Origin: QQUD01 sp039029915
GTDB taxonomy: Bacteria > Chloroflexota > Anaerolineae > Promineifilales > Promineifilaceae
NCBI GenBank assembly: GCA_039029915.1
Contig: JBCCFD010000018.1
Location: forward strand, 1 to 35,846
Reading direction: 5' to 3'
DNA length: 35,846 bases
The notes below the pieces were generated by a model. That model searched no databases and had not been told where the DNA came from. It saw only the letters and a list, made by a program, of their open reading frames with translations. Below are positions 6,237-14,664 of this stretch, in pieces; within the stretch, counting starts at the first letter, position 1, and the number at the start of each line of letters is the position of its first letter. The translations under genes were made by a program, and so were the position numbers.

Positions 6237-8984
6237 TTAACTCCGTCTAGTCCACCAAAAACCAAAGACAAAAACAACGCTGACGATTGCCACAGCAGGA
6301 AGAACGCCAACCAGAATACCGTTTGGACTGTTACCTTGATTATTATTGCCGCCGCCAGCTCCGGGAGTCGGATTGAGGTCAACTGTGGCGGTGGGGGCAA
6401 TTGTAGGTTCTACCGTCGGCGTGGCGGTTGGCGGTGCGGTGGGTGTTAAGGTTGGTAGGGGCGTTGCCTCAACGGCCGTTTCGTCCAGCACGCGGCTTGT
6501 ATAAATAATATTGTCTTCAATATCTGTTGTTTCTGGATCAAGAATCAGCGTTCCGTACAGTACGCCAAGCTGATTATCAGACAAGCGCACCGCGGCCAAA
6601 TTATCAGCCCCAATCATCGTCTCACTCAATTCAAGCTCTTCACTGGGTACCCAATCTGCCCCATCCCAGAACCACTCTAGCAGGAACAGTTCAGCCTCAA
6701 CCGTTTGGGCGAGTTGAAGCAAATGCGGCGTTTGATTAACGCCCAGCACTAAGACGGCCGGGCCACTATCCATGGCTGGATTCGAGACGCGTACGGGCTG
6801 GCCCCAAGTGCGCCCATTATCAAAGGAAACCTGATGCCAGAGCAAAACGCGATTGTCGCTCAGCGCCTGCCAAGCCCGATGGACGGTACGTGTACCAATC
6901 CCAACGATATCGCTCCAGACCACTGTTTCTTCCGTAATGACTTCTGGAGCTGTCCACGTTTGGCCATCATCATCTGAGTTAGCGTACACGAGGGCGAGCG
7001 TACTGTTTGAAGTAGGCACGTCCCGAGTCCAAGTGATGTGGAGCTGACCATCTAATGTGCGGGCCAGACGTGGGCGGCCAACCTGCTGCCACTCTTCTAG
7101 TTCACCATCAAAAACTAAGGCTGGATCCGACCAGTTATTGCCACCATCGGTTGATTTAGTTAGGTAGATGCCGCGATCTTCGTTTAGGGGAATGGTGTAG
7201 GCCACGTAAATCGTCGTGCCATCCACCAGGATATCGGGCCAGCTACCGGTTGTTTGGGGGGCTGGCAACAAAATAGGATCGACCCATTCAGTAGCAGAAG
7301 AGGCTCGGTCGGCATTTGAACGGCTCATGTAAATGCCGCCATCCTTGCCTGAACTCCACGCCACAAATAAACGGCCGCTCTCATCTGCCGCGGCGGCCAG
7401 CTGATCGGCTTTGCCAATTGGTGAGGAAAGAATTGGACGAGGCGCGCCCCATTGCCCACCATTTAAGCGAGCATAATAAATATCTGGCCCTACTTCAGTC
7501 GTTACCTCTTCAAGCCGACGAATCGCCACGACATCATCAGATTGACTCCAAAATGTGTGTATACGGCCGTCTGCACCGGCCACTACTTCACCGGGAAGCA
7601 AATAAATTTGACTACTGATCAAGCTGACCGGTTCGCTCCATACGGGTGTCGCTTCAAACAAACGGAACCAGTCGCTAAGCTCACCTAACGGCCGTGTCAA
7701 CAACCAAATGTCTCGTTCATTCCCATCTCCACAGCCAAGCACCACCAACTCATTCTCAGTTGACACATAAAATTGATGGCATCCGATTCCCACATCGCGG
7801 AAAGTAAGCGGGTCTTGTAAAGTTCCTAAGTAAAGTTGAGGATTTGGGTCGCTCCACCGTTCACCGTCAAAGGCTTGTAAATAACCAACGCCATCATCAA
7901 TATTCATCGCCAAAATTAATCCAGTTTCGGCTAATACCAAGCGCGGCTGAGCTGGGCAGCTACCGCCCCCACTATCAAAAATGTGGTCTGCAGTTGACCA
8001 ATTTCGCCCACCGTCATCAGACCATTGATGATTGACATTGCATCGTAAAAAGTCGTCGGTGTCCCCGTTAAGCCATATTAAGTGCAGTTCATTCTCATCA
8101 ACCGCCAGCACGGAAAGGTTAGAGGAGCTCAAGCTAGCCGGCGGGTCTGTTGCTTCGCGCTGCTCAATAATTTGGGGGGATTGCCATGTTTCACCCCCAT
8201 TCGTTGAATTAACAAACAGGAGCTGTTCAATTGTGCGATCGTCCCAAGTCAAAAAGACAGACGATCCAGCATAATCAACAGACATTTGTGTGCTATCGGG
8301 TTCAATATCGCGGAAGTAGGTTGAGCCGTAGATCAAATTAGGGTCTGACCAAACTCGTCCGGCATCATCTGAAAATTGATGGTAGATACCTGGCATCAGC
8401 AGTTCTGTAGTGCTGGTTTGGAGATAGAAAAGGTGAAAACGGCCGTTTTCATCAATCCCGCTTTCCATATTAACCACAGAATCAGTGACTAAGAAAAATG
8501 TTTCTGACCACCCTTCAAAACTCAAGCCAATTGTACCGGTCGTTGTGCGACTGTACCGAATGGCACCATCCCCATCAATCCAATAAGCGTGAATCTCTTC
8601 ATCTGTTGTGCTAAATTGCGGTTGGTAAACCGTAAACTCTTCTCCAAGATCTTGTTCAGATGGCAGTTCAAAACGGGGGAAGCTAAAGGGCACGCGTAAA
8701 ACTTGAGGGTCCGATAGATTATTTAGCTCTCCAGATTGATAGAGAGTGCCATCAATCGAGTCTACCCAAAAAACATGCGTCACGCCCTCATTGTCAACAA
8801 AAAAGTTGGGGGCGTTAGCCGTGCCGGATTGAGAAAGATTAATGGGCTCGTCCCAACTCGGTTCACCTCTTTGGGCAAGCACAGGTGAAGCAACCAGAAT
8901 GGCAAGAACCCAAAATAACAAGAAGCCACCAACCGTGGCGACTCTCAAAAATGGGTTCCGAAAATTTAAGCTTATTTTTGACAT
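6237..8984 (-). CDS. Wall/membrane-anchored BNR-repeat (sialidase-fold) protein
   Basis: 915 aa from the ATG at 8984; the frame is open to a TTG at 9032, but the ATG gives the better N-terminus. A signal/anchor helix ends in P-V-L-A-Q-R-G. The body contains at least six Asp-box (BNR) motifs of the form S-x-D-x-G-x-x-W (for example S-D-D-G-G-R-N-W, S-T-D-G-G-N-N-W, S-F-D-N-G-R-T-W), pointing to one or two six-bladed propellers. The C-terminus has a P-T-x-T-P linker, a Gly/Asn stretch, one transmembrane helix and T-R-R-S, so the propeller is displayed outside the cell. BNR propellers occur in sialidases and in non-catalytic binding proteins; I could not identify a full sialidase active site, so glycan binding is as likely as hydrolysis. 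Confidence 0.85.
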   Translation of the reverse strand: MSKISLNFRNPFLRVATVGGFLLFWVLAILVASPVLAQRGEPSWDEPINLSQSGTANAPNFFVDNEGVTHVFWVDSIDGTLYQSGELNNLSDPQVLRVPFSFPRFELPSEQDLGEEFTVYQPQFSTTDEEIHAYWIDGDGAIRYSRTTTGTIGLSFEGWSETFFLVTDSVVNMESGIDENGRFHLFYLQTSTTELLMPGIYHQFSDDAGRVWSDPNLIYGSTYFRDIEPDSTQMSVDYAGSSVFLTWDDRTIEQLLFVNSTNGGETWQSPQIIEQREATDPPASLSSSNLSVLAVDENELHLIWLNGDTDDFLRCNVNHQWSDDGGRNWSTADHIFDSGGGSCPAQPRLVLAETGLILAMNIDDGVGYLQAFDGERWSDPNPQLYLGTLQDPLTFRDVGIGCHQFYVSTENELVVLGCGDGNERDIWLLTRPLGELSDWFRLFEATPVWSEPVSLISSQIYLLPGEVVAGADGRIHTFWSQSDDVVAIRRLEEVTTEVGPDIYYARLNGGQWGAPRPILSSPIGKADQLAAAADESGRLFVAWSSGKDGGIYMSRSNADRASSATEWVDPILLPAPQTTGSWPDILVDGTTIYVAYTIPLNEDRGIYLTKSTDGGNNWSDPALVFDGELEEWQQVGRPRLARTLDGQLHITWTRDVPTSNSTLALVYANSDDDGQTWTAPEVITEETVVWSDIVGIGTRTVHRAWQALSDNRVLLWHQVSFDNGRTWGQPVRVSNPAMDSGPAVLVLGVNQTPHLLQLAQTVEAELFLLEWFWDGADWVPSEELELSETMIGADNLAAVRLSDNQLGVLYGTLILDPETTDIEDNIIYTSRVLDETAVEATPLPTLTPTAPPTATPTVEPTIAPTATVDLNPTPGAGGGNNNQGNSPNGILVGVLPAVAIVSVVFVFGFWWTRRS

Positions 8985-9125
8985 TTTTACTTTACGAAAA
9001 TCCACAAGACACAACCTTAACAAGGCGTCCAAATGAGGACGCGACCTTTTCGCTTTTTACAAAAGGATCAAAAATGAATTGAGCAGAGAACGATGTAATG
9101 GTGGAGGCGGCTCAGGGGTATTGAA

Positions 9126-9185
9126 CTAGAGTTAGAGCTAGAGCCTAGGCGCATAATCTCCTCTCACTCTAGCTCAAACTTCTAG
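9126..9185. repeat. Two-arm hexamer array / imperfect hairpin
   Basis: Hexads CTAGAG, TTAGAG, CTAGAG, CCTAGG (9126-9149) are followed by CTCTCA/CTCTAG/CTCAAA-type units to 9185. The left arm 9126-9143 pairs with 9167-9185 with one bulge and one mismatch. It sits in the 9033-9196 spacer between the BNR gene and the DUF5989 gene, close to the latter's stop codon, and could also act as a 3' stabilising hairpin. Confidence 0.65.
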
Positions 9186-9196
9186 CTTTATAGTTT

Positions 9197-9379
9197 TTAG
9201 AATAATGTGTAGATAAATGGTGCAATCGCAGGATTAGTACTGAGCATGATGAAGACGGCAAACACCATCAAAATCACAATCATTGGAATGAGAAACCAAA
9301 GACCTCGACCAGTCATAAACCCAAATAGTGAGCCTACGATTTTAAAATTGCTACCTATCATACGGAATACTTTTTTCAT
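9197..9379 (-). CDS. DUF5989 family mini membrane protein
   Basis: 60 aa. A basic N-terminus (M-K-K-V-F-R-M-I) precedes one long transmembrane helix (L-I-P-M-I-V-I-L-M-V-F) and the ending N-P-A-I-A-P-F-I-Y-T-L-F. That 'APFIYTLF' end is diagnostic of DUF5989, which is short, one-pass and usually found next to a carbamoyltransferase and an SGNH hydrolase, as here. The function is unknown; size and context suggest a membrane tether or subunit of the carbamoylation machinery. It is 96 nt downstream of the SGNH gene on the same strand. Confidence 0.85.
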   Translation of the reverse strand: MKKVFRMIGSNFKIVGSLFGFMTGRGLWFLIPMIVILMVFAVFIMLSTNPAIAPFIYTLF

Positions 9380-9475
9380 AATGTCTTATCCAATGGGAGA
9401 TGCAAAGCTTGTTGAAAAATACCCTTTGCATCGCCTTGTAAGCAAATCGAGTGACGTTTTTAGGGTGTCTAAATC

Positions 9476-10717
9476 TTATTCTGATTCACTTAAAAAGGTC
9501 TCATCAATAAATTTAAAAATCTCTTCGCCAGCTAAGTGATGGCCAGCTTCGTTCATGTGGAAATCACGAGCATAGTACAGAGCGCGTCCACCTTCGTCAC
9601 TATAATCGCGGAATGGCTGTAACAAATCAAGGTACGGGATGTCCTCTTCTTCTAAAAAGGTGTTTAACTCTTGATTCGGTCGTTCACAATACCAAGTCGC
9701 GTTGGCACGTGGCGTAATCGTTTGCGCTGTCGTTGGTACTGAAACAACTGCTAATTCAGCCCCAGACTCTTCAACTTCTTCTTTTAGCTGAAGCAAAACA
9801 GCTTTGGTAATCGCCCACGCTTCTTCAATTTCGGGCGTGTACTCTTCGTCACAGATTGTGGCATCGGTTCGGCTAACGGCGCGCTGCTGGTCAGCCAATT
9901 CTTCATTTTCATCGCCAGTTTCAGCCGAGGTGTTGTCGCTTTCTGCTGGCTCTTCACTCGTATCTTCAGCACGAACCCCGCGATTTCCGCTAAAAAGTGT
10001 CACAATCGGCCGTAACCAACCAGGCACCTCACCGCGTAAACTCATTGTTTGCGCAATAAAACGAGGCAATTGGAAATGTTTCTTTAAAAACGTGCCAATT
10101 TTAATGCCCACGGTGTCGGTATTTTCAACCGGGAAATTATTCAAAACAAGTTCACCGTCATTATCAAAGGTGAAGTACGGTTTATGAGACTCGCCACCCG
10201 TGCGTAATTCCAACACGCGGCTGTTGTTATAAATATCATTGGCTAAGTAAATGCCAACAACGACAACATCTGGATCAAACTTATGTCCTTCGAGACGATA
10301 GTAAAGCAATTCATTATCGGTGCCATATCCGTTGACGGCTCCATTAAGCACTTCCCAATCACCAGCATCAGCCAAATGGTCTTCTAGCTGTTCTGTGAAG
10401 GTGTCTTCCAAAGGGACTTGCATGCCAGCCGTAATCGAATCACCGAGGAAAAGAATGCGCTGTTGGCCATCTTCTTTTTCGTAAGTTGTCTCAGTATCAC
10501 GCATACCAAGGCTGTTAATGGAAACTTGCACTTGACATTCGCCATAGCACGATTCCCAGCCGTTGGCATTTGGAATGTTGACCCAACCAAGTTGATCATT
10601 TGGCTCCCAGAAGCCACCGGTTCCCAGTCTCATAACCCGAACGGCAACTTCTAGCATGCCTAATGTGAGCAGGATGCTGAGGGTCATCAACCCCATGTTT
10701 TTCAAGAATGAAGACAT
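9476..10717 (-). CDS. Membrane-tethered SGNH/GDSL hydrolase
   Basis: 413 aa. One N-terminal transmembrane helix (about 8-28) is followed by an SGNH fold: block I is I-L-F-L-G-D-S-I-T-A-G with nucleophile Ser94, then G-A-V-N-G-Y-G-T (block II Gly), Y-L-A-N-D-I (block III Asn), and D-F-H-M-N-E-A-G-H with catalytic Asp385 and His387. A Glu/Asp/Ser-rich insertion (about 250-275) is a low-complexity loop. Enzymes of this type add or remove O-acyl groups on glycans or act as esterases. It starts 3 nt after the carbamoyltransferase stop, so the two are in one transcript. With DUF5989 and the carbamoyltransferase it forms a recurrent gene neighbourhood. The helix places the active site outside the membrane. 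Confidence 0.88.
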   Translation of the reverse strand: MSSFLKNMGLMTLSILLTLGMLEVAVRVMRLGTGGFWEPNDQLGWVNIPNANGWESCYGECQVQVSINSLGMRDTETTYEKEDGQQRILFLGDSITAGMQVPLEDTFTEQLEDHLADAGDWEVLNGAVNGYGTDNELLYYRLEGHKFDPDVVVVGIYLANDIYNNSRVLELRTGGESHKPYFTFDNDGELVLNNFPVENTDTVGIKIGTFLKKHFQLPRFIAQTMSLRGEVPGWLRPIVTLFSGNRGVRAEDTSEEPAESDNTSAETGDENEELADQQRAVSRTDATICDEEYTPEIEEAWAITKAVLLQLKEEVEESGAELAVVSVPTTAQTITPRANATWYCERPNQELNTFLEEEDIPYLDLLQPFRDYSDEGGRALYYARDFHMNEAGHHLAGEEIFKFIDETFLSESE

Positions 10718-10720
10718 GGT

Positions 10721-12535
10721 TTACCCTTTACGAACGACAAACCCATCCATATAAAGAGTATCGATATCGCTCTTGGTGAATGTGTTTAATGCGTTATATG
10801 GGTTGTTCACAATCGGTTCGCCGCGTAAGTTAAAGCTTGTGTTTAACAAGACGGGCACACCAGTTGCTTCCCCAAACAGCTCGATGGCGCGATAGTAAAG
10901 TGGATTCCATTCTCGGCGAACAGTTTGAATACGGCCGCTTCCTTCGTGGTTGACGGCTTTAATCTTCTCACCCATATCACCCTTCGTACGGCAAACGGCC
11001 AGCATATAGCGATAAGGGGTGGTGTTTTCATGGTCGCCAAGGTCTTTCCAAAAATCATTGGCTCGCTCCTCAACCACAACAGGGGCAAAGGGGCGGAATG
11101 GTTCACGGAACTTAATCCGTTCGTTCACAATTAATTTCATCTCTTCGCCGCGAGGGTCAGCCATAATTGAACGGTTGCCCAAGGCACGTGGCCCCCATTC
11201 GCAGCGGCCTTGGAAAAGGCTAATCACTTTTTTGTCCAGCATGTCATCAACCATACGGGAGGCGACATCTTCATTATCTTCAAAGAATTCGTATTTGTAG
11301 CCTGAATTTTGAACGGCTTCTTTTACCTCATCGTGGGTAAATGATGCACCCCAATAGGCTTGATCCATATAAAATTTACGCGGCTTGCCTAAAATAACGT
11401 GATAAGCGTACAGGGCTGCACCTAAAGCACCACCTGCATCACCAGCCGCTGGCTGAATGTAAACGTTTCTGAACGGGCCTTCACGCATAATACGGCCGTT
11501 TGCCACCGAATTCAAAGCGACACCACCAGCCATACAGAGATTTTCACTGCCGGTTTGCTTCTTGGTTTCATCAACCAGCTTCAGCATTGTGTCTTCAGTC
11601 ACGCGCTGAATACTAGCAGCGATATCCGCATAGTATTGATTTTGGTTTGCAATCGTTGTATTCCACTGCGGATGATCTTGGTTTGGATGTGTGGTGGGCG
11701 TATAAAAAACCGAGTCGTGTACTCGGGGTTCACCAAATAAGTCGATGAACTTATTGCTAAAGGTGCGGCTTGTTGAATGATGGAATGAAAAATAATCCAT
11801 ATTCAAGCGGAAGCTGGCATCGTCAGCCACGTTAAACACTTTGTACACATCTTCCATGCGATTAGGACGGCCATATGGCGACATCCCCATCACTTTATAT
11901 TCACCGTTATTGACACGGAAACCTAAGAAAGCTGTAAAAGCTGAGTATAGCAAACCCACTGAGTGAGGGAATTTAACCTCGCGGAATAAATCGATTTTAT
12001 TTTCTGTTTGAGTAGACGCGCTACCATCGGGCATGGCTGTCCATTCGGCGGTCCCTTTACCCATCGTGGTGGTAGTCCATTCCCCAACGCCGTCAACCGT
12101 TAAAATAGCGGCTTCTTCAAAAGGCGAGCAGAAGAATGCGCTAGCGGCATGACTCAAATGATGCTCTACAAACAGTAGTTTTTCATCCGGAATATCAAGT
12201 TCCGCTAAAATTTCACTCTTAATCCACAGCTTTTGCTTAAACCAAGTAATCATGGAATCGCGGAATACGCCGTAGGTTTTAGGAAAATTCTGCAGTGAGG
12301 TCAGCAAAATGCGCTCAAATTTTTGCAATGGTTTTTCATAAAAAACCACATAATCTAAATCTTGAGCGGTAATGCCCGCTTCGCGCAGGCAAAATTCAAT
12401 GGCTAAATGCGGGAAGCCGAAATCATGCTTCTTGCGAGAAAAGCGTTCTTCTTCAGAGGCTACAATCAACTGCCCATCTTTTAAGATAGCGGCAGCTGAA
12501 TCATGGTAATAACAAGAAAGTCCTAAAATATACAT
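10721..12535 (-). CDS. Carbamoyltransferase (NodU/CmcH/TobZ family)
   Basis: 604 aa, the full family length. The N-terminal Kae1/YrdC-like ATPase domain begins M-Y-I-L-G-L-S-C-Y-Y-H-D-S-A-A and contains E-H-H-L-S-H-A-A-S-A (124-133) and T-V-D-G-V-G-E-W. G-G-V-A-L-N-S-V-A-N-G follows. The C-terminal domain has C-E-W-G-P-R-A-L-G-N-R-S-I and F-R-P-F-A-P-V-V. Family members use carbamoyl phosphate and ATP to make carbamoyl-AMP, then carbamoylate a hydroxyl on a sugar or natural product. The acceptor here is probably a glycan or glycosylated metabolite made by the flanking genes. The ATG shares one base with the stop of the 77-aa membrane gene (TAATG), so translation is coupled. Confidence 0.95.
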   Translation of the reverse strand: MYILGLSCYYHDSAAAILKDGQLIVASEEERFSRKKHDFGFPHLAIEFCLREAGITAQDLDYVVFYEKPLQKFERILLTSLQNFPKTYGVFRDSMITWFKQKLWIKSEILAELDIPDEKLLFVEHHLSHAASAFFCSPFEEAAILTVDGVGEWTTTTMGKGTAEWTAMPDGSASTQTENKIDLFREVKFPHSVGLLYSAFTAFLGFRVNNGEYKVMGMSPYGRPNRMEDVYKVFNVADDASFRLNMDYFSFHHSTSRTFSNKFIDLFGEPRVHDSVFYTPTTHPNQDHPQWNTTIANQNQYYADIAASIQRVTEDTMLKLVDETKKQTGSENLCMAGGVALNSVANGRIMREGPFRNVYIQPAAGDAGGALGAALYAYHVILGKPRKFYMDQAYWGASFTHDEVKEAVQNSGYKYEFFEDNEDVASRMVDDMLDKKVISLFQGRCEWGPRALGNRSIMADPRGEEMKLIVNERIKFREPFRPFAPVVVEERANDFWKDLGDHENTTPYRYMLAVCRTKGDMGEKIKAVNHEGSGRIQTVRREWNPLYYRAIELFGEATGVPVLLNTSFNLRGEPIVNNPYNALNTFTKSDIDTLYMDGFVVRKG

Positions 12536-12768
12536 TAGCCTAACCTCCGTGCATCTTCGAGAGTGAGGTCTTCAGTAGCTCGGCTGAGCCATGTCGGGTT
12601 TTCGCCTTTACTTTTGGTATCCAGTCGGTCTCCAAAAATCGTTTGGGGAATTGCCCAAATTGCAAAGACTGTAAAATAAAATACTGTCAGAATGGTCCAA
12701 GCGAGGACTGTCCCAATAAACATCACCACTTTTGTCCAGCCGGCCCATACTTTCTTCAAAAATTCCAT
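12535..12768 (-). CDS. Small membrane protein coupled to the carbamoyltransferase
   Basis: 77 aa. Two adjacent hydrophobic stretches (about 12-45) are followed by a polar tail: D-R-L-D-T-K-S-K-G-E-N-P-T-W-L-S-R and D-L-T-L-E-D-A-R-R-L-G. Small membrane proteins with such tails occur next to SxtJ/DUF5989-type carbamoyltransferase loci, but I cannot assign a named family with certainty. GAGGT precedes the ATG. The stop codon overlaps the carbamoyltransferase start by one base, a tight arrangement that suggests the two proteins are needed in fixed proportion, for instance to dock the enzyme at the membrane. Confidence 0.8.
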   Translation of the reverse strand: MEFLKKVWAGWTKVVMFIGTVLAWTILTVFYFTVFAIWAIPQTIFGDRLDTKSKGENPTWLSRATEDLTLEDARRLG

Positions 12769-12806
12769 AAGTCTAACCTCGTTATCAGTGCTCAGTTTTT
12801 TGAGTG

Positions 12807-12870
12807 GTTAGTGGTTAGCGGATAATGGTTAGTAAAAACTATCTACTATTCACTATCCACTGCTCACTCG
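12807..12870. repeat. Two-arm heptamer array
   Basis: Heptads GTTAGTG, GTTAGCG, GATAATG, GTTAGTA (12807-12834) are followed after 4 nt by CTATCTA, CTATTCA, CTATCCA, CTGCTCA (12839-12866). The second set is the approximate complement of the first in a shifted phase, so the whole can form an imperfect hairpin (roughly 22 of 31 positions pair by Watson-Crick). It fills the 104-nt spacer between the radical SAM gene and the 77-aa membrane gene. Confidence 0.8.
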
Positions 12871-12872
12871 AA

Positions 12873-14564
12873 TTATTCGCCTTTTGTTTGCCAGGTTAAG
12901 GTTTGCATACCGACGCTCAAGGCTGACTTAACGGTAGAAATATCAGATGCTACCATCTTTAAATAAGTCATAATTGGCCCAGGACGGAATGCCCATTCTC
13001 TAAAGGCTCGTTTTTGCCAATAAAGCAAGCGCTCAGCTGGCAAGTTTTCGTAATCTAATACGGTTCCCTTGTCCATATCGACTTGTTCCCAGCGCGTACC
13101 AGGACGGAACCAACCATTTTTAACAACTTCAAAGAAGAAAGGTGTACCAGGATACGGTGCCGCAACATGGAATAGGGCGATGTCTAACGGTAAACCTTTT
13201 GAAAAGTCAATGGTTTCACGAATAGTTTCTTCAGTTTCTCCAGGCAATCCGATGATGAAGTATCCCCAATTTTTGATACCTGCGTTGCGCGCCCACTGAA
13301 GAGAACGAGCGGCTTTGTCTGGATATGCACCTTTGCGCGCGTGACGCAAAATTTGCTCGCTACCGCTTTCAATACCCCATGAAATAAGCCAGCAACCTGC
13401 TTTGCCCATCATGGAGAGTAACTCTTCATCTACATAGTCTACTCGACTGTTGCAAGTCCAGCGAATGTTGATTTTTTCCTTGATCATCAGTTCGCATAAA
13501 CCCATCACCTGTTCCCGATTAACGGTAAACAGATCAGCATACATGTGGATATTGTTCATGCCTTGCTTTTTAAGTATCCACAGTTCTTCCATGATGTTTT
13601 CCGGTGTACGTACGCGAACGGAGTATTGGTAACTCACGTGTTTAATGCAGTAGGTACAGCCAGCAGGGCAACCGCGACTAGTCACAATAAAAGTAAAGGG
13701 CCCTTTGATTAGCGGCATCCGATAATCTTGCATCGGTAAAAGGTGGTGCATCGGGTGCGGCATGTCGTTGAGATCGGCAATACACGGCCGTGTTAAGTTA
13801 ACAACAACCTCATCCCCGTCACGCCAAGCAAGCCCTTTAATCGCGCGCATATCAATATCACCATCGATATTGGCGGCTGGCATGTAGTCTGGCTCATGCT
13901 TGTCGAAAATCACCTTCATATTGTCAGGACGCTCGTCAACTTTATTCTCCAGAACATCAAGCAGATCACGAATTGTTAAGTCAGGTTCACCCACCAAAAC
14001 AAAGTCCAAGGCGGGATATGCTTTCATCGTTTCCCGAGGAATTGGGGTCACGTGGGTGCCAAATCCAATCGTTTTAGCACCGCGAGCCTTGGCTATGAAA
14101 CACCCAAACATATCATTCTCCAGCGTAGGAGCGGTAACGTGGGTCATATAATATTTAGGCTGAAGCTCTTCTAGCTTTTCAGTAAAGTCACCCCAAGTCA
14201 TTCGCTCGGCGTTGGCGTCAATGACGGCCACCTTGTGCTCAGGGTAGAGCATGGCAGCTAATTGGGCCAATTCAACTTGAGGCCAGACCATATTTTCGCG
14301 CGTCCGGCGACCTACCCGGTGCTGGGTTCTAATCCACAATCCCCCATCGGGTGTGGGTGGATTAACGAGGACAATATCAACGGCCGTATCTGGGCGAGGC
14401 GCCTCCATCAATCCTTGATGAACAATATCATCCGCATCCGGAAAGTTTGCCATGCGCAGCTTAGGAATACGACGCGTTCCTAAATTTTCGCGCAGGGGGT
14501 CTCTTTTACGTGCGGGTTTCTTTTTGCCTTTAACTTCTACTTCATCGAGCTTTACTTGATTCAT
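12873..14564 (-). CDS. B12-binding-domain radical SAM enzyme
   Basis: 563 aa from the ATG at 14564, chosen because a perfect GGAGG (14571-14575) lies 6 nt upstream; the frame stays open to 14630 through repeat DNA. After a basic N-terminus, a Rossmann-type cobalamin-binding domain starts at D-I-V-L-V-N-P-P. The radical SAM domain follows with C-P-A-G-C-T-Y-C (Cys299, Cys303, Cys306 ligate the 4Fe-4S cluster), and later G-L-P-G-E-T-E-E-T. This class includes cobalamin-dependent methylases and ring-modifying enzymes. The canonical B12 His ligand motif is not obvious, so cobalamin use is unproven. It stands between the glycosyltransferase and the carbamoyltransferase set, consistent with C-methylation or rearrangement of the same product. 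Confidence 0.88.
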   Translation of the reverse strand: MNQVKLDEVEVKGKKKPARKRDPLRENLGTRRIPKLRMANFPDADDIVHQGLMEAPRPDTAVDIVLVNPPTPDGGLWIRTQHRVGRRTRENMVWPQVELAQLAAMLYPEHKVAVIDANAERMTWGDFTEKLEELQPKYYMTHVTAPTLENDMFGCFIAKARGAKTIGFGTHVTPIPRETMKAYPALDFVLVGEPDLTIRDLLDVLENKVDERPDNMKVIFDKHEPDYMPAANIDGDIDMRAIKGLAWRDGDEVVVNLTRPCIADLNDMPHPMHHLLPMQDYRMPLIKGPFTFIVTSRGCPAGCTYCIKHVSYQYSVRVRTPENIMEELWILKKQGMNNIHMYADLFTVNREQVMGLCELMIKEKINIRWTCNSRVDYVDEELLSMMGKAGCWLISWGIESGSEQILRHARKGAYPDKAARSLQWARNAGIKNWGYFIIGLPGETEETIRETIDFSKGLPLDIALFHVAAPYPGTPFFFEVVKNGWFRPGTRWEQVDMDKGTVLDYENLPAERLLYWQKRAFREWAFRPGPIMTYLKMVASDISTVKSALSVGMQTLTWQTKGE

Positions 14565-14570
14565 TGTGTT

Positions 14571-14575
14571 CCTCC
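14571..14575 (-). promoter_or_regulatory. Strong ribosome binding site deciding the 14564 start
   Basis: GGAGG on the minus strand, 6 nt before the ATG at 14564. Upstream codons of the open frame lie in a heptamer repeat array and are unlikely to be translated. Confidence 0.75.
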
Positions 14576-14596
14576 GAAGGAGCCCGGGTACAAGAA

Positions 14597-14656
14597 CTTG
14601 CGGTTGCAAGTTGCAGGTTACAAGTTGCAAAGATTACTTGCCACTTGCTACATGCT
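14597..14656. repeat. Two-arm heptamer array
   Basis: Five heptads CTTGCGG, TTGCAAG, TTGCAGG, TTACAAG, TTGCAAA (14597-14631) are followed by ACTTGCC, ACTTGCT, ACATGCT (14636-14656). The second set complements the first. The array lies between the glycosyltransferase stop (14665) and the radical SAM ribosome binding site, and it inflates the open frame of the radical SAM gene at its 5' end. Confidence 0.8.
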
Positions 14657-14664
14657 AAGTACGC

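Noticed and set aside
6237..8984. Calling the BNR protein a sialidase
   Set aside because: Asp boxes define the propeller fold only; I could not identify the Arg triad, Asp and Tyr/Glu set needed for activity.
9804..10187. 127-codon plus-strand frame opposite the SGNH gene
   Set aside because: It is antisense to a gene with intact catalytic motifs; composition follows the complementary strand.
12807..14656. Heptamer arrays read as CRISPR-like repeats
   Set aside because: Units are 7 nt and contiguous with no spacers; no cas genes are present.
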